Below, one piece after another: positions 9,036-16,397 of a stretch of DNA of 64,000 nucleotides; position 1 is the first letter of the stretch, and the number at the start of each line of letters is the position of its first letter. The DNA lies in NCBI GenBank assembly GCA_023392615.1, contig JAEVYT010000030.1:62001-126000 (forward strand), read 5' to 3'. A model generated the notes under the pieces. That model was given only the letters and a program-made list of their open reading frames with translations, did no database searches and was not told where the DNA came from. This stretch comes from Bacillota bacterium. Its GTDB lineage: Bacteria; Bacillota; Clostridia; Lachnospirales; Lachnospiraceae. Made by a program: the position numbers and the translations under genes.

Positions 9036-9761
9036 ATGAATGATGAAATTGAATTGCTCTTAAGAAAGATGGGAGCGTCCATGGTAGGCTTTGCAAAACT
9101 TGATGGATTATACTCTAAGGTGAACATAGAAAATAATAGTAATGATGATTCTGAAACGGCTTTATTTGATATTCCTCATTATCCCATTGGTATATCAATT
9201 GCGGTGGCTTATCCCAAAGAGATCATAAGAAATATATCCGAAGCACCGACAATGGAATATTATGATGCATATCATGATTTGAATAGACGATTAGATAATA
9301 TGGCAATAAATTGTGCTGAATACATAAAAAAATTAGGGTACCATGCAATTGGACAGACAACAACACAAGTCAAGCAGTACGGTATATTCCGTACGGTAAT
9401 GCCACATAAAACTGTGGCAATACATGCGGGTTTAGGTTGGATCGGAAAATCTGCCCTATTTATTACGGAACCATATGGTTCAGCAATTCGTCTAACCTCT
9501 GTACTGACGGATGCACCATTAAAAACTGCTACTCCTTCTCTTTATACAAAATGTGGTAGCTGCATGCTTTGTGTGAATGCATGTCCGGGTAACGCAATAT
9601 CAGGCCGCTTATGGGAAAAGGGAAGCGACCGTGATGATTTTTTTGATGCGAATGCCTGTAGAAATAAAGCAAGGGAGTTATCTGCCCATTTTTTAAACCG
9701 GGAGATAACTTTATGTGGTAAGTGTATTGAAGTGTGTCCATATACCAGGAGATATATATAG
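9036..9761 (+). CDS. QueG-like protein with two [4Fe-4S] clusters
   Basis: A 241-residue cytoplasmic protein resembling epoxyqueuosine reductase: N-terminal DUF1730-like region (IGISIAVAYPKEI, KTVAIHAGLGWIGKSALFITE) and a C-terminal double-cluster ferredoxin region with Cys173, 176, 179 and 183, plus Cys208 with Cys227, 230 and 234 (LCGKCIEVCPYTRRYI). It is shorter than typical QueG and lacks the C-terminal HEAT-like extension, so true queuosine synthesis is uncertain; many clostridial paralogues of this size have unknown substrates. GGAGGAGG precedes the ATG. Confidence 0.82.
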   Translation: MNDEIELLLRKMGASMVGFAKLDGLYSKVNIENNSNDDSETALFDIPHYPIGISIAVAYPKEIIRNISEAPTMEYYDAYHDLNRRLDNMAINCAEYIKKLGYHAIGQTTTQVKQYGIFRTVMPHKTVAIHAGLGWIGKSALFITEPYGSAIRLTSVLTDAPLKTATPSLYTKCGSCMLCVNACPGNAISGRLWEKGSDRDDFFDANACRNKARELSAHFLNREITLCGKCIEVCPYTRRYI

Positions 9762-9833
9762 ATCGATAAATTACTTAATCTTCAAAAGAAAAGAGGGAAA
9801 AGGATATAAAACGAATGGATATGGGGTGAAATT

Positions 9834-10616
9834 ATGATTACAGTGAATGAGATTTCAAGAATACAAAAACATATTATAAATACAAAACTGGAGTTTGAAA
9901 CCAGCTTTGTAGAAGGAAATTATTATAATAAACAAACAAGAGATGAAAAGCATCGGGAACAGATACTGGATAGTTTGAATATAAAACGAGGGAATAGGAT
10001 ATTAGATCTTGGAACCGGGAATGGTTTTCTGGCATTTGCAATAGCGGCCAGAAATCCTTATTGTCAAATTGTCGGGCTGGATATACTCGAAGAAACATTA
10101 AAAAGGAATAATGAAAAAGCAAAAGAACTGGAACTGTTTAATCTGGAATTTATTACATATGATGGTATGACATTTCCGTTTGAAGAAGATTCCTTTGATG
10201 TGATAGTATCACGATATGCGATACATCATTTCCCGGATCTTGATCATACGTTTCAAGAGATTAGTAGAGTTCTGAAAAAAGGCGGACAGTTATTTATATC
10301 GGATCCGTGCCCGAATGAGGATGATACTAATCGGTTTGTAGATGATTATATGATGATGAAATCAGATGGGCATATAAAGTTCTATACTCATGATGAACTG
10401 AATAAGTTGGGCCAGAAATTCTTCTTAATTGAGAATGTGTCCTTTAAATCGATGTTAAGATTTCCTCGTAAAGATCCGTGTAGTTATAACGATTTGTTGG
10501 AACGGTATGACAAGAAAATTATTGATGGTTATAATGTTGAGATATTTAATAATGAGATTTATATTAGTGAGAAAGTGAATAATATATCCTATATTAATTG
10601 TAAAGGGCTTTTTTAA
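9834..10616 (+). CDS. class I SAM-dependent methyltransferase
   Basis: A 260-residue cytoplasmic enzyme. SAM-binding motif I is ILDLGTGNGF (residues 56-65), followed by the acidic motif GLDILE and motif IV-like FDVIVSRYAIHHF, placing it in the Methyltransf_11/25 group near UbiE-like enzymes. The C-terminal third (CSYNDLLERYDKKI) is not informative, and the methyl acceptor is unknown. It follows the QueG-like gene by about 70 bases and shares its terminator, so the two may be co-transcribed. Confidence 0.85.
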   Translation: MITVNEISRIQKHIINTKLEFETSFVEGNYYNKQTRDEKHREQILDSLNIKRGNRILDLGTGNGFLAFAIAARNPYCQIVGLDILEETLKRNNEKAKELELFNLEFITYDGMTFPFEEDSFDVIVSRYAIHHFPDLDHTFQEISRVLKKGGQLFISDPCPNEDDTNRFVDDYMMMKSDGHIKFYTHDELNKLGQKFFLIENVSFKSMLRFPRKDPCSYNDLLERYDKKIIDGYNVEIFNNEIYISEKVNNISYINCKGLF

Positions 10617-10622
10617 GAAAAT

Positions 10623-10690
10623 AGGTTGTTACTAACTTGAATCCGATTAGAGATTATAGAAACGGATTTAGGAAAGTAGCAACCTTTTAT
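10623..10690 (+). terminator. intrinsic terminator with nested stem
   Basis: Outer stem AGGTTGTTACT pairs with AGTAGCAACCT; an inner stem pairs AATCCG with CGGATT. A T run follows at 10685. Confidence 0.85.
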
Positions 10691-10765
10691 ATTAAGATAA
10701 TTCTCAGTAGATTTAGAACCAGATATAATGGAGTATTGTTTTTAAAATAAAAATGTAAAATGCAC

Positions 10766-10794
10766 TTGACATTTGATGTAAAGCATACTATACT
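10766..10794 (+). promoter_or_regulatory. sigma-A promoter of the HTH/membrane-protein operon
   Basis: TTGACA at 10766-10771, 17-bp spacer, TATACT at 10789-10794. The -10 lies within the first of two direct repeats. Confidence 0.85.
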
Positions 10795-10818
10795 TTAAAT
10801 GTAAAGCGAACTATACTT
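10776..10818 (+). promoter_or_regulatory. tandem direct repeat overlapping promoter, likely operator
   Basis: Two 20-bp copies, ATGTAAAGC(AT/GA)ACTATACTT style, at 10776-10795 and 10799-10818 with two mismatches and a 23-bp period. The first covers the -10 and the second lies between the start site and the SD. The position suggests autorepression by the HTH protein just downstream. Confidence 0.65.
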
Positions 10819-10834
10819 ATTGAGGAGTGATAAA

Positions 10835-11044
10835 TTGCTAACAAGAATACAAGAATTGCGTAAAGAACGAAAAATTACGCAGAATGAATTGGCTGATGCA
10901 GTGAATGTTACGCGTCAGACAGTGATATCGTTAGAAAACGGTAGATATAAAGCGTCTTTAGTTTTAGCACATAAGATAGCTCAGTTTTTTGGTGTAACAA
11001 TTGAAGAAGTATTTATTTTTGATCAGGAGGATGAGAATATATGA
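10835..11044 (+). CDS. small Cro/CI-type HTH regulator
   Basis: A 69-residue DNA-binding protein consisting almost entirely of an HTH_3 domain (LRKERKITQNELADAVNVTR, then RQTVISLENGRY) with the short acidic tail typical of YozG/YgzD-like repressors. Translation is assigned to TTG 10835, five bases after AGGAGTG; the TTG at 10820 lies before that SD. It overlaps the next gene by ATGA, so the two are coupled. It probably represses its own operon through the direct repeats upstream. Confidence 0.88.
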   Translation: MLTRIQELRKERKITQNELADAVNVTRQTVISLENGRYKASLVLAHKIAQFFGVTIEEVFIFDQEDENI

Positions 11045-11520
11045 ACGGAATATTTTGCAGTAGTACAGCCACAACGAATGAAGAATATAAGAAGGTGATA
11101 AAAGCAAGAATGACCAGAATGCTTTTTGTATTCGGTATCGGATGCCTCACTCTTGCAGTTTCAATCTGGGCAAATGCAAGCAAGAAAGCGAATTTAAGTG
11201 ATCAAATGCTCGGTGTATATACTGGAGTCGGAGTAGGACTGATATTGGTATCCATCTTATTATTTATTAAAAATATTTTAATATTGAGAAATGAAGAGAA
11301 GTTAAAGAATAGTAGACTGGAAAATGCGGATGAGAGAATTCATGAAATCGGAAATAAAGCGTTTCGAGTTGCAGGATTTTCATTATTGGTAGCTATCTAT
11401 GCGGTAGGATTAATAGGAGGGATATTCTATCCGATTTTAATTAACGTATTATTTGGACTAGTGAGTCTCTTCTTGTTAGTGTATTTAATTGCTTATAAGA
11501 TTTATGATAAATCAATGTAA
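11041..11520 (+). CDS. DUF2178-like integral membrane protein
   Basis: A 159-residue protein with four predicted membrane helices (two after residue 25, two in the last 50 residues) separated by a charged cytoplasmic loop containing RLENADERIHEIGNKAFR, a sequence typical of membrane proteins encoded next to small XRE repressors. Its start overlaps the repressor stop. The function is unknown; the pair resembles regulator/membrane-protein modules common in Firmicutes. Confidence 0.78.
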   Translation: MNGIFCSSTATTNEEYKKVIKARMTRMLFVFGIGCLTLAVSIWANASKKANLSDQMLGVYTGVGVGLILVSILLFIKNILILRNEEKLKNSRLENADERIHEIGNKAFRVAGFSLLVAIYAVGLIGGIFYPILINVLFGLVSLFLLVYLIAYKIYDKSM

Positions 11521-11582
11521 TGTCATTAGTAGGATCATGATTGGCAGTCGAGCCAAAGCACATAAATAAAGGAGGAAAATAT

Positions 11583-11801
11583 ATGAAAAACAAATTTAAT
11601 AAATATCATCAAATAGGTACACTAGCAATAGCATTAGGTCTGGTAGGTAAAAGGATAACGGTAGTTCCCGATTTTCTGCTGGGATTTTGTATGGGATTAG
11701 GGATAGCGCTAATCATTATTGGTATTTTTGCCTATAAATACGATATTACAGGCTTGTGGAAATTCAAACTTAATCTTCTTAAGAAAGTATTAGAGAAGTA
11801 G
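11583..11801 (+). CDS. small membrane protein, unknown function
   Basis: A 72-residue protein with two hydrophobic segments (TLAIALGLVGKRITVVPDF and FLLGFCMGLGIALIIIGIF). Start ATG 11583 lies after GGAGGAAAAT; the frame is open further upstream but without an SD. It is the third gene of the HTH operon and its function is unknown. Confidence 0.72.
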   Translation: MKNKFNKYHQIGTLAIALGLVGKRITVVPDFLLGFCMGLGIALIIIGIFAYKYDITGLWKFKLNLLKKVLEK

Positions 11802-11883
11802 GATATCTTATTTCACAATAGCGATTCATAGCTGTTTCTGCGTTTGAACTATAATCAAAACAATAATTTATTTAAGGTAAGCC

Positions 11884-12012
11884 TTGACATAAAATGGGTT
11901 TCAGAATATAATGGTGCCAGAAAGCCATGGCGGTTTATACAATTGAATAGTAATCATTAATGGTAATGAGGTTCCGAATGCAATGTTTTTATGCATAAGG
12001 GCCTCTTTTTTA
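11884..12012 (+). ncRNA. short terminated transcript or leader upstream of the XRE-cupin gene
   Basis: A consensus promoter (TTGACA 11884-11889, 17-bp spacer, TATAAT 11907-11912) is followed within about 100 bases by a hairpin and T run (terminator 11968-12010: GAGG pairs with CCTC and ATGCA with TGCAT). The predicted RNA of about 90 nt contains a GCCA/TGGC hairpin and TCATT-AATGGT-AATGA, a 5-bp stem with a six-base loop. It encodes no convincing protein. It is either a small RNA or a terminator-controlled leader of the regulator gene at 12156. Confidence 0.6.
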
Positions 12013-12065
12013 TTTAACTTTTTTAAAAATGCGCTAAAACGCACATAGTAAAAGCTTATCAAAAG

Positions 12066-12089
12066 TGTAAGAGAATTTACATTCTTACA
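12066..12089. promoter_or_regulatory. inverted repeat upstream of XRE-cupin gene
   Basis: TGTAAGA, ten bases, TCTTACA: a perfect 7-bp dyad, 67 bases before the ATG. Possible operator for the regulator's own gene. It overlaps an AAAGTGT also found at the potA operator-like site. Confidence 0.45.
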
Positions 12090-12155
12090 AAATCAGTCAA
12101 GAAAAGTTATCTTTATATAAATAAATCCATAACAAAACGGCAGGGAGGTTACACG

Positions 12156-12710
12156 ATGGAGTTTATAACAAAGAATGTATCAAGAAATCTTAAGAGAATC
12201 CGTAAATCCAGAGAAATGAGTTTGGATGATGTGGCAAAGCAAACCGGAATCAGTAAAAGCATGTTGGGACAAATTGAAAGAGGTGTTTCAACGCCTACAG
12301 TAGAGACTTTAGGTAAAATAGTAAGTGGTTTAAGAATATCCTTTAACTCATTAATCAGTTCAACCAAAAACGATATCATTATTGTAAATAAAGCTGACCT
12401 TGAACCATCTTATATCAGCAAGGATGAAGATTATAAAGCATATGAGTATTTTCCTTACGAGGAGGATCGTACCTTCGAAATCTATATGATGAATCTAGAG
12501 GGTGGATCGAAATATGAATCGGATGGTCACGGTGATAATACATATGAATATCTAACAGTAATATCAGGTATTGTCACTATTATTGTGGATGGAAAGAGTT
12601 ATACTGTCACAGAAGAGAACTCAATAAGGTTTCCGACGAGCTCGAAGCATACTTATATGAATCCTACGGAGTTTATGGCAAAGTTCTGTGTTACATTCAC
12701 TTGGAACTAA
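12156..12710 (+). CDS. XRE-family regulator with C-terminal cupin sensor domain
   Basis: A 184-residue regulator: HTH_3 domain at residues about 10-64 (SLDDVAKQTGISKSMLGQIE) and a cupin_2 domain at about 105-180 (HGDNTYEYLTVISGIVTII, then SIRFPTSSKHTY). The cupin binds a small ligand and tunes DNA binding. This class is often encoded directly before potABCD in clostridia, and here it lies 0.8 kb upstream of potA with a P-II gene between. A role in polyamine-responsive control is therefore likely but inferred. The ATG follows CAGGGAGG. Confidence 0.87.
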   Translation: MEFITKNVSRNLKRIRKSREMSLDDVAKQTGISKSMLGQIERGVSTPTVETLGKIVSGLRISFNSLISSTKNDIIIVNKADLEPSYISKDEDYKAYEYFPYEEDRTFEIYMMNLEGGSKYESDGHGDNTYEYLTVISGIVTIIVDGKSYTVTEENSIRFPTSSKHTYMNPTEFMAKFCVTFTWN

Positions 12711-12774
12711 ATGATTGATAATTGTAAAAAATTATACAATAAGTCTTACGGTATGAGATATTTGGGAATGGTTA

Positions 12775-12803
12775 TTGACAATATAACGCACGGTTGGTAT
12801 AAT
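12775..12803 (+). promoter_or_regulatory. consensus sigma-A promoter of the P-II gene leader
   Basis: TTGACA at 12775-12780, 17-bp spacer, TATAAT at 12798-12803. It drives a leader of about 165 nt before the P-II start codon. Confidence 0.88.
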
Positions 12804-12809
12804 TCGGAT

Positions 12810-12895
12810 AAATTAGTTAAATCACAACAACTGAATCGATACATTGGAATAAACAAATGCGTTTAAGAAGAGAAAATCTGCTTAAACGTTTTTTT
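12810..12895 (+). promoter_or_regulatory. terminator-controlled leader upstream of P-II gene
   Basis: After the promoter the RNA holds CGATACATTGGAA at 12837-12849, then TAAAC-AAATGC-GTTTA at 12850-12865 (5-bp stem, six-base loop). The next hairpin, CGTTTAAG (12860-12867) pairing with CTTAAACG (12881-12888), has seven T after it: an intrinsic terminator located before the gene. The two hairpins share GTTTA and cannot form together, which is the arrangement expected of an attenuator. The glnA terminator carries the same CGATACAT..GGAA motif. Confidence 0.65.
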
Positions 12896-12977
12896 ATTCG
12901 ATAGAAAAGTCTTCGATTCGTTAGCAAGTGGAACAGTATTACGTAATATCAGTATTTATCAGAAAGGAAGGGATATA

Positions 12978-13322
12978 ATGAAAGAAATTACGATGTATAT
13001 TAAACCTGAGAAGCTAGAGATCGTGAAGGAAGTGTTACAAAAACATGGCGTGGGTGGAATGTCCGTTATGAGTATTATGGGTTGCGGTATTCAGTTGGGT
13101 GATACTACTCCGGTTGAGTTTAAAGGGCTTAGAACCTCGATTAATTTAATTCCTAAGATCAAGATAGAAGTTATCGTCAAAGATGATTTGGTGGAAGCAA
13201 TCCTGCTTGATATTCGTGATAAGGTTGCATCCGGTCAGGTCGGTGATGGAAAAGTAATTATTAAGAATGTGGAAGATGTCATGAGAATACGAACCGGTGA
13301 ACGTGGGAATGACGCAATTTAA
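12978..13322 (+). CDS. P-II family nitrogen regulatory protein
   Basis: A 114-residue trimeric signal protein of normal P-II length. Signatures are the N-terminal ferredoxin-like strand (MKEITMYIKPEKLE), the T-loop region (IQLGDTTPVEFKGLRTSINL) and the C-terminal ATP-binding GDGKVIIKNVEDVMRIRTGE. The residue aligned with the uridylylated Tyr51 is Phe, and the B-loop reads SGQVGDGK in place of TGKxGDGK, so covalent control by GlnD is not expected. It is flanked by its own promoter/attenuator and terminator, next to a polyamine importer and not an ammonium channel, resembling the setting of the PotN-type P-II proteins. Confidence 0.92.
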   Translation: MKEITMYIKPEKLEIVKEVLQKHGVGGMSVMSIMGCGIQLGDTTPVEFKGLRTSINLIPKIKIEVIVKDDLVEAILLDIRDKVASGQVGDGKVIIKNVEDVMRIRTGERGNDAI

Positions 13323-13345
13323 TAATAATATTAAACATAGATAGC

Positions 13346-13380
13346 AAAGGTGCTGACTTTTAAAGTTAGTACCTTTTTTT
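13346..13380 (+). terminator. intrinsic terminator of the P-II gene
   Basis: AAAGGTGCTGAC pairs with GTTAGTACCTTT (two G-T pairs), 7-nt loop, then a T run. Confidence 0.85.
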
Positions 13381-13455
13381 GTTCTATAGATAAAATCCAG
13401 TTTCTTTAAAGGTATAAAGTCGATTCCTCCTATAGAATAAAAAAGCGCTTGGCGC

Positions 13456-13479
13456 AAAGTGTTAACGAACTGACACTTT
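13456..13479. promoter_or_regulatory. palindromic operator candidate before potA
   Basis: AAAGTGT, ten bases, ACACTTT: a perfect 7-bp dyad 39 bases before the potA start. It has the same 7-10-7 geometry as the dyad before the XRE-cupin gene, making it a candidate site for that regulator. Confidence 0.5.
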
Positions 13480-13518
13480 ATAAGAACAAATAAAAACTCT
13501 AAAAAAGGAGTGATAACA

Positions 13519-14652
13519 ATGACTGGAGAAAAAAAGGCGATTGTAGAAATTAAAAATGTAAATAAAAAATATGCGGATAATCACGTTGTACATGATTTGA
13601 CCCTTGATATTTATGAGGGTGAATTTCTAACAATGCTTGGTCCATCCGGTTGTGGTAAAACTACACTGCTCAGAATGATCGGTGGCTTTGAAGAAACAAC
13701 AGACGGACAGATATTAATTGAAGGAGAGAATGTAGAAGAGAAGGAGCCTTTTGAACGTAATGTAAATACAGTTTTCCAAAGCTATGCATTATTTCCTCAT
13801 CTTAATATATTCAATAATATTGCATATGGCTTGAAGATGAAAAAGGTAGCTAAATCAGAAATTAAAGAGCGTGTGCAGAAGATGCTTGAATTGGTTCAGC
13901 TAAACGGATATGACAAACGTTTTCCGAGTCAGCTATCAGGAGGCCAAAAGCAAAGAGTAGCGATTGCCAGAGCATTAATTAATAATCCGAAAGTATTGTT
14001 GCTTGACGAACCATTGGGGGCACTTGATTTAAAGTTAAGAAAAGAGATGCAGTTAGAATTAAAAAACCTTCAAAAGAAATTGGGAATTACATTTATCTAT
14101 GTAACACATGATCAGGAAGAAGCATTAACGATGAGTGATCGAATTGCAATTATGAATCAAGGTTATTTGGATCAGTTGGACACTCCGGAAGGAATTTATG
14201 AAAAGCCAAAAACCAAATTCGTAGCAGATTTTATTGGTGAATCAAACATCTTTGATGCCACCATTTCATCTCAGGATAAGGAAAGCCTAAAGTTAAGTAT
14301 TGAAGTAGGTGAAGTACTCGGTAGAGCGGAAGAAGGAATAACGTTTGATTTGGGCGAGATGATATATGCCTGTGTTAGACCGGAGAATTTAAAATGGTCA
14401 AAAGAACCAGTTAACGGTTTTCGGATACAAGGAATTGTAAAAGAGCAAATCTATGTTGGCAATATCATTAAGAGTAATATTGTACTTGGTAACGGGCAGA
14501 TATTGAAGTTGAGCAGAATGGACCTTGAGGATATTCCAAAGGTTGGTGAAGTTGTTAACATCTACTGGGATCTGGAGGATGTGGTGCTTATGAAATCTGA
14601 TGCGCATATCATCCATAATGTAATTGAAAATGTGAACTTAGGAGGGGTGTAA
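13519..14652 (+). CDS. potA: spermidine/putrescine ABC transporter ATPase PotA
   Basis: A 377-residue ATP-binding subunit. Walker A is GPSGCGKTT (about residues 37-45), Q-loop FQSYALFPH, signature LSGGQKQRVAIARAL, Walker B VLLLDEPLGALD, and H-loop THDQEEALTMSDR; a C-terminal TOBE domain spans about 280-360. Start ATG 13519 follows AAGGAG; a GTG at 13510 overlaps the SD. First gene of potABCD, whose order and near-zero spacing show an operon. It powers polyamine uptake. Confidence 0.95.
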   Translation: MTGEKKAIVEIKNVNKKYADNHVVHDLTLDIYEGEFLTMLGPSGCGKTTLLRMIGGFEETTDGQILIEGENVEEKEPFERNVNTVFQSYALFPHLNIFNNIAYGLKMKKVAKSEIKERVQKMLELVQLNGYDKRFPSQLSGGQKQRVAIARALINNPKVLLLDEPLGALDLKLRKEMQLELKNLQKKLGITFIYVTHDQEEALTMSDRIAIMNQGYLDQLDTPEGIYEKPKTKFVADFIGESNIFDATISSQDKESLKLSIEVGEVLGRAEEGITFDLGEMIYACVRPENLKWSKEPVNGFRIQGIVKEQIYVGNIIKSNIVLGNGQILKLSRMDLEDIPKVGEVVNIYWDLEDVVLMKSDAHIIHNVIENVNLGGV

Positions 14653-15522
14653 ATGAAGAAAAGCCACGGTTTTCGTAATAAAACACTTCCATTGGTGTCC
14701 ACGGTTTCACCGGTAACCATATGGCTGATCTTGTTGGTCGCAGCACCACTCCTGTATGTGTTTTATTTAAGCTTTCTGTCAACAGACGGATATAACGTCG
14801 TATATAAATTAACACTGGTTAACTATAAGGAACTGCTAAATCCCATCTATATGGAGATTTATTCAAACTCATTTATTCTGGCAGTGTTAACCACTGTGCT
14901 TAGTATTCTTCTAGGATACCCCTTTGCTTATCATATGGCAAAGGCAGCTAAGAAAAGAAAAACATTAATGATGATTTTGCTAATGGTACCATTTTGGACC
15001 AATTCGCTTATTCGATTAAATGGTTGGAAGACAATTCTTGGTAAGACCGGATTTATCAATACCGTATTAGTTGATCTTCATATTGTAGATCAACCGCTTG
15101 AGATTCTGTATACCAGAGGTGCAGTATTATTAGGTATGGTGTATATCTTATTTCCTTATATGGTGTTACCGCTTTTTGCTTCGATTGATAAATTGGACTT
15201 CAGTTTGTTGGAAGCGTCCAATGATCTTGGAGCCAATAAGATCAAGACATTTTTTCATGTGACCCTACCACTTACTTCACCGGGTATTTTCTCCGGAACA
15301 ATTTTGGTATTTATCCCTTCCCTTGGTTATTTCTTTGTATCGGATATTATGGGTGGAGGTAAATCACAGTTGATTGGTAACTTGATTGAGAATCAGTTTA
15401 AAGCAGCCAATAACTGGCCGTTTGGAGCGGCATTGTCTATGTTACTAATTATATTAATCATAATAATTGTTTCAATTTATAAGAGATGTGGCGGTGATAT
15501 TAAAGATTTGGGGGTGTTGTAA
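14653..15522 (+). CDS. potB: polyamine ABC transporter permease PotB
   Basis: A 289-residue membrane permease with six predicted helices and the EAA loop (LLEASNDLGANKIKTFFHVT, about residues 189-208) that docks to PotA. The ATG follows the potA stop immediately and the SD GGAGG lies in the end of potA, so the genes are translationally coupled. Confidence 0.94.
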   Translation: MKKSHGFRNKTLPLVSTVSPVTIWLILLVAAPLLYVFYLSFLSTDGYNVVYKLTLVNYKELLNPIYMEIYSNSFILAVLTTVLSILLGYPFAYHMAKAAKKRKTLMMILLMVPFWTNSLIRLNGWKTILGKTGFINTVLVDLHIVDQPLEILYTRGAVLLGMVYILFPYMVLPLFASIDKLDFSLLEASNDLGANKIKTFFHVTLPLTSPGIFSGTILVFIPSLGYFFVSDIMGGGKSQLIGNLIENQFKAANNWPFGAALSMLLIILIIIIVSIYKRCGGDIKDLGVL

Positions 15523-16329
15523 ATGAGAAACAGAAAAAAGAAGCTTTGGAAAGGTATATCCGGTATCTACGATGTGCTAATCTATGTTTTTCTCTTTCTA
15601 CCGATTGCAATTGTCGTGTTGTTCTCCTTTAATACTTCCAAACGAAATATTGTGTTCGAAGGCTTTACCTTTGAGTGGTATAGCAAATTGTTTCAAAATG
15701 ATGCCCTACTGCAAGCTTATGGCAATACCTTGATTGTCGGCTTAAGCAGTACCATCATTGCAACCGTGGTAGGCACCTTGGCTTCCTATGGTATGTCGAA
15801 ATACAAGTTCAAAGGGAAGGGAATAATCGATACCCTCCTTTACATTCCGGTAGTTATCCCTGAGATTGTATTAGGTATATCTTTGTTAGCTATCTTTAAT
15901 CTATCACAGATTCCGATGGGTATATTGACATTAATCATTGCACATGCGACCTTCAGCATTCCGTTTGTTGTATTCACGGTCAATGCAAGATTTGCCGGAT
16001 TTGATCGCTCTGTAGAAGAAGCGGCGATGGATTTGGGAGCAGGCAGAATTAAAACCTTTTTTACTGTTACACTACCGATTGTTATGCCGGGTGTAATTTC
16101 AGGAGCATTTTTAGCATTTACCCTGTCAATTGATGATATTATCATCAGCTTCTTTACAACGGGGCCTGGAAGCAATACCTTCCCGTTAAAGGTAATGGAG
16201 CTTACCAAAACCGGTGTCACACCGGATGTATATGCACTTTCAACGATCATATTAGTGATAACAATTACACTGGTTGTAATATCACAAAGAGATTCGAAGA
16301 GTGCCAAGAAGCGACAGGTAGCTGCTTAA
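15523..16329 (+). CDS. potC: polyamine ABC transporter permease PotC
   Basis: A 268-residue second permease with six predicted helices; the EAA loop is VEEAAMDLGAGRIKTFFTVT. It starts directly after the potB stop. The sequence FLAFTLSIDDIIISFFTTGPG is characteristic of PotC. It forms the heterodimeric channel with PotB. Confidence 0.95.
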   Translation: MRNRKKKLWKGISGIYDVLIYVFLFLPIAIVVLFSFNTSKRNIVFEGFTFEWYSKLFQNDALLQAYGNTLIVGLSSTIIATVVGTLASYGMSKYKFKGKGIIDTLLYIPVVIPEIVLGISLLAIFNLSQIPMGILTLIIAHATFSIPFVVFTVNARFAGFDRSVEEAAMDLGAGRIKTFFTVTLPIVMPGVISGAFLAFTLSIDDIIISFFTTGPGSNTFPLKVMELTKTGVTPDVYALSTIILVITITLVVISQRDSKSAKKRQVAA

Positions 16330-16397
16330 TACTGGTTGGCAGAGACGAATGCAGGTAGGCCGCAAGGAATTTAAGTTTATTAAGGAGGATGGTAAGT

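Noticed and set aside
12850..12865. Canonical ANTAR hexaloop in P-II leader
   Set aside because: The loop AAATGC has A at position 1 but T at position 4, not G, and no clear second hairpin was found; kept only as an attenuator hairpin.
13146..13457. 103-residue minus-strand frame opposite the P-II gene
   Set aside because: Shadow of the P-II coding strand plus its terminator; no SD, no domain.
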